From NCBI RefSeq assembly GCF_910592395.1, contig NC_088318.1, positions 2,668,001-2,732,000 of the forward strand: a DNA stretch of 64,000 bases, in the 5' to 3' direction. The notes below the pieces were generated by a model. The model was not told the DNA's origin, did not search any database, and saw nothing but the letters and a program-made list of their open reading frames with translations. Positions 1-31,500 of this stretch are shown in pieces (the first letter of the stretch is position 1; every line of letters starts with the position of its first letter). The stretch is from Lineus longissimus (lineage: Eukaryota; Nemertea; Pilidiophora; Heteronemertea; Lineidae). A program made the position numbers and the translations under genes.

Positions 1-1055
1 TTACGTGCTCTAATGATAATTGGCACCTAATGGTAGTGGCACGTAAAAACGCTCATCCCGCCTTGGAGGAGGAATACTCCCTTGAGAATAACATCTCCAA
101 TTGCAGAGTGAGAGTCAAAGAAGCAGCAGAAGAAGTAACCACTGTGTACAGCTGAGACCAACACCACAAGGCTTTGGTATTGGCATTCATCGAATCAGCG
201 GGAAGTGCTGAGGCGGGAAATTGATGGTGGGTTGTGCGATGCATATTGAATGACAGTTTTATAACAATGTTAGCGCGGGTGAGGTTACCTATGGATGGTG
301 TCAGATAGTAGAGCCGGGAACCATGAGGTTGAGTTTCGTGTTGCCCTTAAGGATTTTAAATGTATCCAGCATTTCAAATACCCAAGGGTGTTTCTTTGCA
401 AATGAATTTCACGTAATTATCGGGAAAACATGGTCTCTCCTTTGGGAAATCTTAAGATTTGTGGAAGGATGCAGGCAGTGGGTACTTTCACTAAATCACC
501 TACGCAAAGAATGTTATCAGTTATCTTCATGGGAAATCTGAAATCAGCTACTGCGAGAAGTTGGATAAATTCTCAGTACCACCTCACAGATAGGAGGGTG
601 ATGAGATGAAGTTGTTTATGGCAGAGAGAAACTGATATGTTTTCATTGCAACCACAGTGTAGAGTTGGTCTCGAAATTGGAACAGGACCATAAGTGGTGT
701 GAACTAAAATGTAGCGAACTGCAATATTCTGTAGCAAAGCAACCGCAAGCCTTTTAGGAATCAAGCTACATTCCCTTATTTTTTATTGAATTTAGCAATG
801 TTGGGCAGAGTTCCAGCAGACCTTTTATGAGTATTAGCTCCAGACGATTTCACATCATCGACCACGTTAGGTATTGATGACCCATCTGCAGGGAAATCGT
901 CCGTGATCCAAAGGGCTATGCGTGTTGCATTATTCAGGGAGGCTGGGTTTCGGTCACATGAAATTGGAATATAGAATATTAGATGATCCAGTGCATTATG
1001 GGCAAAAACGGCTTTAGAATTGGTAACCAACTGCTGGGAGAAGCAAATATCATGT
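1..1055. other. Non-coding left flank
   Basis: I see no gene here. Open frames are short and lack splice context or family resemblance. Positions about 50-110 match the head of an interspersed element seen again near 11.94 kb and 21.41 kb, containing a stretch like GAATACTCCCT. Confidence 0.6.
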
Positions 1056-1290
1056 GAACTGGTAACCAGCTAGAAGAGGCATACAGCTTGAGAACTGATA
1101 ACCAGCTCGAAGAGGCATACAGCTTGAGAACTGATAACCAGCTAGAAGAGGCATACAGCTTGAGAACTGATAACCAGCTCGATGAGGAAAAACAGTTGAG
1201 AACTGATAACCAGCTTGAAGAGGAAAAACAGATGAGAACTGATAACCAGCTAGAAGAGGCATACAGCTGGAGAACTGATAACCAACTAAA
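1056..1290. repeat. 36-bp minisatellite, about 6.5 units
   Basis: Units of 36 bp are repeated head to tail with a few substitutions. Because 36 is a multiple of three, the + strand reads as a 12-residue repeat (LRTDNQLEEAYS with variants), and two - frames also stay open. The frame continues to about 1474 without a splice signal or recognisable domain. I take it as a satellite rather than an exon. Confidence 0.85.
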
Positions 1291-1420
1291 GAGAGGCAAA
1301 TCCTTTGAAAAGGTCTGTACATGTAGTGGGAGTGCCCTATCATCAAAATTTCTCTACTTAACTCCTGAGCTCAACACCAAGATACTAGGGCCCTTATTTC
1401 TCAAGGCAATGAGAGAAAAT

Positions 1421-1641
1421 GTGACTCGCTCTACCAAAACTAGGCGCTTGTCGCATCTGAACTTGACAGGTTGATACGGACTTGTTGTTCATTTCCCTAT
1501 TGTAGACCTTTTGTGAAATCTATTACAAACTGATTTGGTTACATTCCACAAAAGGTCTACAATAGGGAAATGAACAACAAGTCCGTATCAACCTGTCAAG
1601 TTCAGATGCGACAAGCGCCTAGTTTTGGTAGAGCGGGTCAC
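1421..1641. repeat. Foldback element with 95-bp arms
   Basis: The left arm (1421-1515) is the reverse complement of the right arm (1547-1641), with one mismatch seen (T/C near the outer end). The arms are separated by a 31-bp loop. Such a near-perfect hairpin is typical of a recent palindromic MITE or foldback insertion. No coding capacity is present. Confidence 0.9.
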
Positions 1642-4600
1642 AAATATGAGATTTTGATCTGAGGATGAGGTGGCGTTTTGTTGATGGATATTACATTTCC
1701 TGTTGAGAAAAAGCGTTGGTCTTTAATGTCTGGTATACCTAGAAACATCAATACAAAACAATCAACTCGACTTTACGTCGTCAACGAGAGAAAAATCACC
1801 TCGTTCCGAATCAAAATCTGAACGTCTCAATTGGCTTGATGGCTACTTCTAGAGCAATAATGATGTTGCCATGATTGTTGGGATGGTTACAAATCACTAG
1901 CGGGTGAAAGGAGCAAAGATATAGGTGACGTTATAACTGATTGATGCCCGACACAACTACCTGATGAGACTACCTAAGGATGATCCTTTGATCTCTGCGT
2001 GTTGCTTGCATTTCATATGGAGATTGACCCATTGTGGACCACAAGAGGAGGAAGATTGGATCTTGTGATCTCACGGTGGGTATCGGTTTACCTTTGCAAC
2101 ACAATAGAAACAAAGCTTCCTATGACAGTGTTGGAGAGGCCTTATGGAATATAAATAAGGAATGCCAGCCTTAGCCCCTCAAAATGTACTATTAAGTTTG
2201 CCTGTTTCTTTTTTGTCGTCATTTCCTCTCTATGTAAGCACAAGGCAAACCGATACTTTTCCCCACCGTGGATCTGATGTTGACAAAACATTTGGCTAAA
2301 TTAGGCGTTAGATAAAACCATCAAACCAATTCCCCAGAGCCAATATTGAAGACAACAGATCATAGTTGTTCTAGCTCTATCACATGTCATCGCTTTTAAC
2401 ATGTTTAATGTAACATGACCTCCTTGTTTGCTGCTTAGTCAGCTGAGCGACAGGCTAATGGGCCTCTTGTCTAAGAAGTCATTTTGAAAAGAAATGGTCT
2501 TATTTCATCTTGTATGGTAGGCTCATCACTTTGATTACTCTATAGTTGCAAACCAGGCCTTTGCAAGTTGCTTCATTCCATGCTAACATCAGCAACCTGT
2601 TTCTCCTGCTGGTTTGCAGCCCGAGTTTTCTCATTTGATCTGTAATGTAACCTCTCTTGACACCAATGTCTGAGACATGTGTCTCCTCCCGGTTCACAGA
2701 CAGGCTGTCAATTGGTATGCGGAGCAGTCCGTCGCACACTTGTAATAAATGGCTTGTCGTCCGTCGGCAAATCCGTGACGATATATTGAACAGCATATAT
2801 CTGTTTGAGCTGCCACGGCTGGTACTTTTCGTAATGTTAATAGGATATTGTCGATTTCATCTTTCTTCTCGTAGTGGAACTTTTAGACTATTGACTACTC
2901 GTGGATCAATCAGTTTGGAGACGTAATTGTGATCAATGTTTAACTTATTCTATTGATTGGTTGTTCAGCAGATTTCAGAGATTCAGTCTGGCTATTTTGA
3001 CAGGATGTGTGAAGAATTCAAAGGCTTTTTTAAGCGATCCATATTTGACATCGATTTGGCCACACTCCCATTAAAAGAAATCGGCAGGGGTGCATTTAGC
3101 AGGGGGACAGAGTCTACTGCATCTCCCAAAACATGTTTTCATGCAGATTTTGTATAGTAAGGAACGTTCTCCATCCCCCACCCCCCTACAAAGCCTATTG
3201 CCCCCAGCTGGCCAAGGACCAATATTTTCAATACAGCCCTCCCTGTTCTACATACATAGCTATACTGCATGGTAATGGTCCAGATACCAGATACTGGAAC
3301 CTAATCAACGATGCTACTGATTTTCTGCTGATATGAAGTAATCTTTCCTATTCTAATTGCAAGAAAAAATTTGAAATTTTTCTTCAGATAAAGGAAATAT
3401 GCTGGATGATTAGTGCTAAAGATTGCAAGTTCGCCTCGATCTTCCAATCAAAATTTTAAAAATGTTCGTTGATGTTTGTATATACATGTATTCATAATCA
3501 ACTTTGGCAATTCATATGCTTGTTTATGATACAGCTGTCTATCACCTATCTATAGCTTCAATTACCAGCTGTCATTACCATAATTGAAGGATTCAGGAGA
3601 TGTGATTGGTAATCCGTTCTTGAAAACTTGGTTGGCCAATGAATATTGTAATTTGTATGTATTTGTTGATATCCCTTTAATTAAAGCTTGGAGACGACGG
3701 TATGTTTCTGGTCACAGTGGGATTCCATCTGAATTTTGGAAAGAAGCATTCTAGTAGAGATATGGTCAACAAAGATTCCTACTTCTTCTTCTTTTGCTTT
3801 CGGAATTTTCGAGATGCATGCTAGACAGTCATTCCGAGCAAATATATCTTTTTCTCTGGTCATTTGTCATTGGTCATTGGTCTCCCCGTTGAATCAACAA
3901 CAACAATCCCCTTTGTGGGTTTTCCCTCCGAGTCAAGGCTATAACCACCTGTACTTGCAAATCCAACCTCAGATCAGAAGCTATACCTCTACCTCGGTTC
4001 TAATCCAAGAAAGACAACATCATCTTACCGTCAGGTCAGGCACTTGTGAAAACGGCGTACCCCGGCCCAACAGAGAGTGGTTTGACGTTATAGATCATGT
4101 TGAGATGTCATGCAATGAAAATGGCAGCCTCCATTGACCAGTGATGGTTTATGGCAAGAATGGCCAGCCAAACATACATGGGCCATCGCAAACTTGCGCA
4201 GCATGATCCTGTTTCTGTTGACATTTTGCCTGGTGAAAATCCCAACTGCTTCTCTATCAAATTTTCCATTTGAATAACATACAGGTTTCAAGTTCCTCCT
4301 AGCCGTCATCAGATTTCATATTTGTTGATTATTATATTGTTCGGAATGATATTATTCTGAAATTGGATATGTTCAGGGATTTCAGCTCATTGCCTGTTTT
4401 TGTTTCACCAACAACAATTGCGTTGTTTGCCGTGAACAATTATACCGAATTGCTCGTGTTAACAATGTAATACCCCTTGGTACAGTAATTGCCATCATCA
4501 AATTCCACAGAAAATGGAAAATATTTAAAAAAACCAACGAGTCATCAGAATTATTTGAACCACATTCTGAAATTTGCAAAATGAAAGGCTATTTGTTATC

Positions 4601-5809
4601 ATAGTCAGAAAAACAGCTCAGAGCTAGCTCTGTGCAGTAACCATTCATTCTCAAAGATTGGTAATTTCACAATCCACCAATTTTCACTTCAGCCATGAGA
4701 AATTCATGTCATGATTTAAGATGATACCACTGCTAACTTGCCATTATTAACTGCTGTATTGTTTTTCAACTAATCATGCGAAAATCAATGAAATTGATAT
4801 CTGCAGTTCTGCTGAGAGTGGGTTGAGCATTATGTTGATTTGTTTGCAGTCTTTCATAAGCTTGGAGCATATTAGAATCGCTCGATGTTATCTATGCAGT
4901 CCGGGAAGCTCCTTTATTAGAAATGCCTTAAATTACCAATAATCACCCATTGCCAATGCAGCCAAATAAAAGATGCTGTAAAAGAAGTCCAATAACAAAA
5001 TTCGGACAGTTGGCTCGGGATGAATTATTGGCTATTATGTGGGACCAGCTGAAAACAACTATGTTTGCAGAACACGTAGGGGTAGCCAGAGGGAGTCGGG
5101 GTTGAGTATGACACTTTTTTGGTGGAAAAATCATTGGACTTGACTAAAAAGAGCACTTGAGCTGCAATTCATTTTCAAAATTGACCATGAATCACAGGCC
5201 CTTTTTTCTGGAAAATGACTCCCTGTTAGGAAATTCTCGCTCCGCCTGTGGAGCAAATTCTGATTGTTGAAGACAAACAAGAAGTAGTCTAAACTTCCCA
5301 GCTTTGTGGTCGGGGTATGTGTCCATTGGCCAGTGTTCCTCTCTATGATTCTTCATCTCTATTCTTCATCAGGGAGCAGGTCTAGCACAAGAGCTGGAGT
5401 CTGAATTCAAAATGGCTGAAGACTAATAATCGACTTTGGTAAACATACAATAGTCTCCACATAGCCTAACCTTGAATAGCTATGAAATCAATGTTTCTAA
5501 TGGCAATAACAGAAATGATATAAAGCTGACAATAATGGAAGGAATCTCAACTTAGTTACCATTCGCCTGTTCTGTTAGTCGTTAAGGTAAGTCGCCTTGT
5601 TATGGTGATATCTCGCGCATTATGGAAATAGCCCTTCCTGTTTATGGCAACATTAAATGGAGACATGTCCAAATGGACATGAATGCAAATCAACAACTCG
5701 TGTCAGTATAGCAACCTGTTGCAAGCACTTGGGTATGTTGATGTTATTTCGTAATCAGCCATGGAGAGTGAAATAATCGAATCAGATAATCAAATCAAAC
5801 AGGAGTTGG
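1642..5809. other. Intergenic, no gene recognised
   Basis: No supported exon was found. A possible short MITE lies at about 2070-2276, where an end starting CACGGTGGG with a TATCGGTTT core recurs in inverted form near 2245-2276. Remaining open frames, such as 3736-4137, show no domain and no splice signals. Confidence 0.55.
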
Positions 5810-6033
5810 TTCAAATGGTAACCGGAAAAACGCCGACCGACCGACCGACCGACCGACCTACTTGCCGACTCTGACAACCTCACTTACGGCATCCCATTCG
5901 CGCCTCATAGCCCGGTAACCGGAAAAACGCCGACCGACCGACCGATCGACCGACTGACCTGCCAACCTACCGTCATAGTGCAGTATCCCTTTCGCTTCTC
6001 TATAGCACATGTATCTGTGTAGTGCCCAGCGCA

Positions 6034-25413
<19,380 letters not shown>

Positions 25414-26276
25414 CTTCTTCACGAAAACAGGGATTTTAGTTGTCTGGTGGTCATTTCAAAAAGGCTGCCATGGATCATTGGGGAAGAGGAGCAGTGTGCA
25501 GTGCTCAGTTCATGGTCTCATACATAGGGGGCAGTATCAGAATCTCAAAGATTCTCTGCACCTGAACGAGTGTCCGTGCCAGGGCAGGTTAAGAATCTAA
25601 CATAGGGAGTAAATGTGTAACTTGAAGTTAACTAAATCTAATTGCAACAATCTGAAAATGGGCCACGAAGCCTAAAATGATCAGACTGAATGATAATGAA
25701 GACAGTGTTATGCAATTCATAATCAAAGTGCACTTTCAGGAATGACTGGACTTGGAGGGTAAATCTAGATCTGTGATTTTCACCTTAAACCCCATTGTGA
25801 CTCTACTCTATTATCTACAGTGTGTGTTATTGGTTTGGGTAGGGTGGCATGGAGCGTATGATATTCCCTTTTCCAAAATCTGTTTGTTTTTTAATACGAG
25901 GACTTTTCTACTAGCATTGTTATGATTTGTATATGTGCTTTTGTAAATTGTAAATATGTTAATATCGAATATGTCACATGAGCAGCAAGCAGGAGGGAAA
26001 CCTGTGATATGTGTATAGCATGGTTAGGACTGACTTCATCGGAAAAGTCGCCCTTAGCTGAAAGTTTGTGAAGTATAAATGGTTATGTTATATTTATCAT
26101 TAGAATAAAATCCCGTTTCTTTGAGGGTTAGTTAGTTATATCAAGTATGCATTAATCCTTGGTTTTTACAAACCTCATTAATATGTGAACCAATCGGAGC
26201 ATGGTATTCCGTACCATGTGACCATGTGATAATTTTTACTATTGTATGGCATTATTCTATGACGTCACAGAATAAA
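25414..26276 (+). other. Probable CLC 3' UTR with polyadenylation signals
   Basis: There is no coding potential after the stop. AATAAA hexamers occur at 26104-26109 and 26271-26276, with a later one at 26792. The first two are plausible cleavage signals, giving a 3' UTR of roughly 0.7-0.9 kb. This is inference from motif only. Confidence 0.5.
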
Positions 26277-28515
26277 AATGGCTGCGTGAAGTTGCATTTC
26301 TGTGCATACATTATCCAAATTTCTGCCTTATGAGAAGGATATACCTTTTTTCTCTCAAAATTAACCCCCTCTGTGTGGAATCGTTGCCTATCAATTGTAT
26401 TTTAAACGTCTGTTCCTTTTTCTCATCGTTGGAGGACAGAAAGCCCAGACCACCGCTTTCTACCAAGGAGACTCAACAGGACAAAAGAACAGCAACACAG
26501 TAAATTATGATATTGGACTTTAATAACGATTACAAAATTACAGCAAGGCATCGTTATGTATGTTAGACTTAATAGTTTTGAATGAAGAAATCAAATTTGG
26601 TTATAAAGGATTCGCAAAGCAGAGACATAAATATTACAGATCCCGCTGCACTACTGCAAATGGGATACAATGAAATCTTTGTCCTATGAAGAACAGTTAA
26701 CATGCATTTAAAGTTCTCTTACAAAATTTCTTATACAGTGCGACTAATTTTTCGGTTTTCTAACCTCTGCTTACAACACCAGTCTTATTATAATAAACTT
26801 TTACCCATATGCAAAAAGGGTGGTTCACTTTTTTCCTGACTGGTTTTGCCAGCTCTTCTTCTCAGCAATATGGCTTTTTGAACCTCAAAATGAATTATAT
26901 TTATGTTCTATTTACATCTGTTTCAATTCTTATCAGTATCTTCTGGAGGTACACCAATCAACATTTTTTGCAACTTGACCATCAAATGCAAAAATAACCA
27001 AAATTGCACAAACACAGCCACTGGGTTTATCCCAAATCCTGGCCAATACCCCTCCACTGAAAAACCCGAAATATTTGTGAAAACATTGCTGCCCCGCAAT
27101 TTTTTTAAATGGCGGAAAACAACCAAACAGTCCCGGCCTAAAGTAGCACCTCTCAATTTGAATCAATCACATTAGGCCGTGTCAATATCTATGAACACCA
27201 GGACCAAATGACGAAAATGCAAATCCGTGTGAAGTCGGAGATAAGTTGCATGATCATTCTAGTCAGTCCTATATTCAGGAGATCACATTATCATCTTCCA
27301 ATTGTATACCTGTGTGATTATACAGCTGTTAAGATGAACACATATTATATCAGATGATAATGATCATATAAGAGAAAATAATTCAAAGCAGCAACTTCAC
27401 AGCACATTGAGCACATTGACATCTTCCTATTGTATACATGTGTGATTATACAGCTGTTAAGATGAACACATATTATATCAGATGATAATGATCATACATA
27501 TTATATCAGATGATAATGATCATATAAGAGAAAATAATTCAAAGCAGCAACTTCACAGCACATTGAGCACATTATCATCTTCCTATTGTATACATGTGTG
27601 ATTATACAGCTGCTAAGATGAACACATATTATATCAGATGATAATGATCATATAAGAGAAAATAATTCAAAAAGTTCACAGCACATTGAGCACATTGACT
27701 GAAATACAAGCTTATAATTGCAAGCAAAACAATAACATCAGCCTACTGTGACATAGAAGAATAGAGTACAATATGGTGTCAGACTCAATCAAAAATACAC
27801 AATCACACCAACAGAGTTAAGTTCAGCATAATGAGGGAACACAAAAAAAGTCCTCCACCAATGGGGAGAATCACAATCAAATTCATTTGACACAGAACGA
27901 CTTCTTATACATGAGAAATTCTAATGATGCTGTCTGGAATATTATATTTGAGAACGTGCCAAAAATCTGGCAGTACAAACTGCTCAATCAAGGCCCAATT
28001 AGTGGCTGAACAGGTCAGGACTGAGTAGTTTGTTCTGACATGTCAGCAATCATTTTCTCACAGTCTATAAGTACGTGAAAACAAAAAGCATGGCAATATG
28101 GCATTTTTTTCCAACAGTTTATAATTTTGGATACTATAACACTTTGACACTCAAGAGACTAAGCTGAGAAGTTCGTGAAGTAGACCTCTCTCCAACAATC
28201 TGAGAGGGGTCAAAGTCAAGTTCTGTATTGTTAGTGTCAAAGGCACTGTATTCATTGACAGTTTGAACAATTGAAATTGCCAAGTTTCACCTCCAAAATA
28301 AAAAATTCAACATCTAACACTGAACTATCACTTGACTTTGACCTCACCCGTTCCATCAGCTAAGCATTTTCTCAACTTTCACAGGATTGATATCTATCAA
28401 TCACATAAATTGGATACTTTCCATAATGATCCAATATCTCTTTTTGTTCCTGTGTGATTCTGAGTGCAACACTCGAATTAAGTCAATGGATTTAGAATGC
28501 AATGAAAGAACGAAT
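26277..28515. other. Convergent intergenic interval and RNF213 3' side
   Basis: The CLC gene (+) and RNF213 (-) end toward each other here. I find no gene. The RNF213 3' UTR must start below 28516, but I see no clear - strand AATAAA close to its stop, so the end of that transcript is unresolved. Confidence 0.5.
27230..27700. repeat. About 130-160-bp tandem repeat, 3 units
   Basis: Three units share ATTGTATACATGTGTGATTA, CATATTATATCAGATGATAA and AAAATAATTCAAAG. They begin near 27290, 27421 and 27579. The second unit has an extra internal copy of the ATATTATATCAGATGATAATG piece (27487-27518). Confidence 0.85.
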
Positions 28516-31500
28516 CTAATGTCGTCTGTTTTTTTCTTCCTTGCGCTGCACCTTGATGGCCTCCGTCCAGACGGCCACAGCATGTTTGACCTTGACCTCT
28601 TTGGGGAAGACGCCGTTCGTCAATGCCAGAATCTCTGTGCCGTCTTTCGAGCTGATGTATACGGTCATCACATCGGCAAGGCTGAAAAGGAACACACGTA
28701 TCACTCAGTTACAATTTCACGATTACTCACCTTTGTCACCGTCCACGGCAAAACTAGTCACAGCCTAGGAGACAGCTGGTACCCCTTCTACAGCCTCATT
28801 TTGAGGATCATTGACAAAGAGGAATAGAGATTTCTTGAAGCACTGATAAAAAAGTTTTTGCTGAATAACCTTGTTGGTAAAATGAAGAATATCACCTTCT
28901 CGGGGATTCCCAACAGAAAAACCTACATCAGAGCCTGCACAATTGTCGATACTCACATGTACTCGGTATTGTCCTGGAAATCTTCATCATTGGGTGTTCG
29001 TTGGAGGTTGATGTTCAGTAGAATGCACTCGTAGAGTTCCGACACAAACCTGTCAATGTTCAGGTGCTGCAAGGCTTGTTCGATGGCGAAGGTGGCCTCG
29101 CCTTCTAATGGTTCATGATAATCCTCGGAGACGTCTTCAAATGCATCCTGGTTGAACGGAAATAAACAAGATTACGCGGTGCCCAGAAGCAAGGTGGAGA
29201 GCAGCTTCGAATGTTTAGTAAACCTACGAAACAACTAAATTTGGCCGAGAATTTAAGGCATATTCTGTTTGGATGAGTTTCAGGGTAGCCAGTCTCTGAA
29301 ACAATTTGAACTCTAGTTGCACTTCAGGATATCAGGGTCCAGATTGTTCAAGTTCGGATGCACAGATAGAGAAATGACTACAATTCTTCGGCATCCAAAG
29401 TCTTGAAACAGTTAATTTTGGACAAATGCTACTCTTTTTGCAGTAACAATCATCCAACCTAAGGAGCGTTTTGATGGACAGCATTCTAACAAATGGTGCC
29501 TTACCTGGTTGAAGTACTTGAGCTGTTTGGATCGCTCCATGGTGAGTAAGAGCCACAAGGACTGGACATGCATCAGTGAACAATGCTGCTGGATCTGTAA
29601 TGGAGGAGATTGGTAGAATATGACCGATTAATAAGGAAGGCTTCGGTTGGGTGTAGTAGTTAGACGAATCTGCTGGGGGTGAAGTCGCACCGTGCCAATT
29701 CAGCGCTCATTGACAAGGTCGGTTTTCAAACCCGAAAACAACAAAGGAGGCAAAATTACGATTGCGAAACCATAAGACTTGCAGCTTGTGCTATTGGATA
29801 GTGGTCAAGAGGTCCGCAGTTTGAGCCCCACAGTCGGTGTGAGGTGCTAGGCAGGTCCCTTTGTCTGATTTGCCTTTCCTGAATCACGTGTTTATGTAAA
29901 TAGGTACCAGTCAGAAATGCTCAGGTGCCAGTCCCGCTACTGATTTAACAGCTGCGGTCTGCTGAAAACTTTCAGGATATACCGAGGGAAAGTTTCAAGT
30001 CAGATCTTTTTTAACTTTAAACTTTATTTGAAGACTTCTGAAAACAAGAGCAAGAGGTTAAACAGACCTGCGGTGAGAGAATCTCCTTGTCCATTTCAAG
30101 CGTATTGTGCATGAACGTGACAAGCTTAGTTTCAGGTTCGAGCTTGATGTCGCGTAGCCAGGCGATCGTGATGTCCAGGCTGGCAATCGTTTCACAGAGA
30201 TCTTGGAAGACGCGGTTCTCTCGCAGAATCTCCGCCTTGACTGCATGACTCATTGGCTCCTGAAAATATTTGGAAAGATGTTATTGGGAAGGTGATTTGA
30301 TGGGTTGTTATGGAGAACATCATATTGAAAGGCTTTGAAATAGGCAAAAGGTTTAAACTGGCAAGAATGTGGAGAGCCTCAGCCTGCTGCAAACTGTCCA
30401 GATGCCTTTTGTTATACAGAACTTCAGATAGATATCAACCTTGACTATACTTCTGACAGGCAAAGCTTGACTAACCAACCACTGAGAATACAGAGACTTT
30501 ACACAAGGCCTCATGGCACATCCATCGAAAGGAAGTTCTGGAGATCAGAGCAGAGAGGAATTTTGGAGGTCTGGTTCATTAGCAGAGCCAGCCATGAATC
30601 CGAGACATCTCTTACCTGGCTTATGGTGTCTCTCAACGCACCAAATATGACCCTCGCGTTTCGATACTCGGTCTTGAACACCATGGGTGCCACATCGAAC
30701 ACAAGCTTGGGCTTGCCACGTAGCAGTCTCTCCTCCAGCTCGCGCTCCAGGCGAACGAAGTCGTAACTGATGACAGTGCCCTTGCCGACCTCGAGGGAGT
30801 AGTTACAGTGGGCGAGGACCATGGGGAGGAGGTCCTTCTCAGGGTCGTAGTAGATCAGGTGAGCGGCTGTAGCTTCTGTCACACCAAACTTGGGGAGCTC
30901 TCTGGAGCTGGAATGAGAAGATTGCATTGGTATAGATTCATTGCTTCTGATACACTCCCAATCAGTTTCAGCATGATGCTCTCGACATTTAAACTAAAGG
31001 ATCTCCAAGCAGAACTACATTTACTAACAAAAGAAAAGTCAAAAGAAAGGTTTCGGCCCCACCGATGATGCGGCAGGTTGGTTAGCTGCCAGTTGAATAT
31101 AGGGAACAGACTGCCTCCTCACCAGGGGCCTGGCATTATTGATCTGAGTTTGGAAGTAAAGAGTGCTTCATAAGCCTATTCTGTCTGGCCCATGACGTAC
31201 GGGCGACACCACAATAAACAAACTTCAACTTTACTTTGTCCATGTTTTAACCTACTCTTTGTTTCTGTGTCGACAATACGCCATGATGAAGTCGTTCTGT
31301 CTCCTGGTGAGGTACTCGACCAGCATCATGGAGCACAGACCCAGGCCCCTGGAGCTTGGAATCAGCATGGCGATGGGGGTGTTGGGGTTGACCGTCATGT
31401 TACACATCTCTTCAGGGAGGGTGTAGCCACTTGCACCTGAAAGAGAAGAAATGGTTAAACTTTTGAGTGATGAAAAGGGGTGTAATCTCTCGGGGGGGGG

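Noticed and set aside
3736-4137. 133-codon + strand open frame
   Set aside because: Composition is not protein-like and I recognise no family, start context or exon borders.
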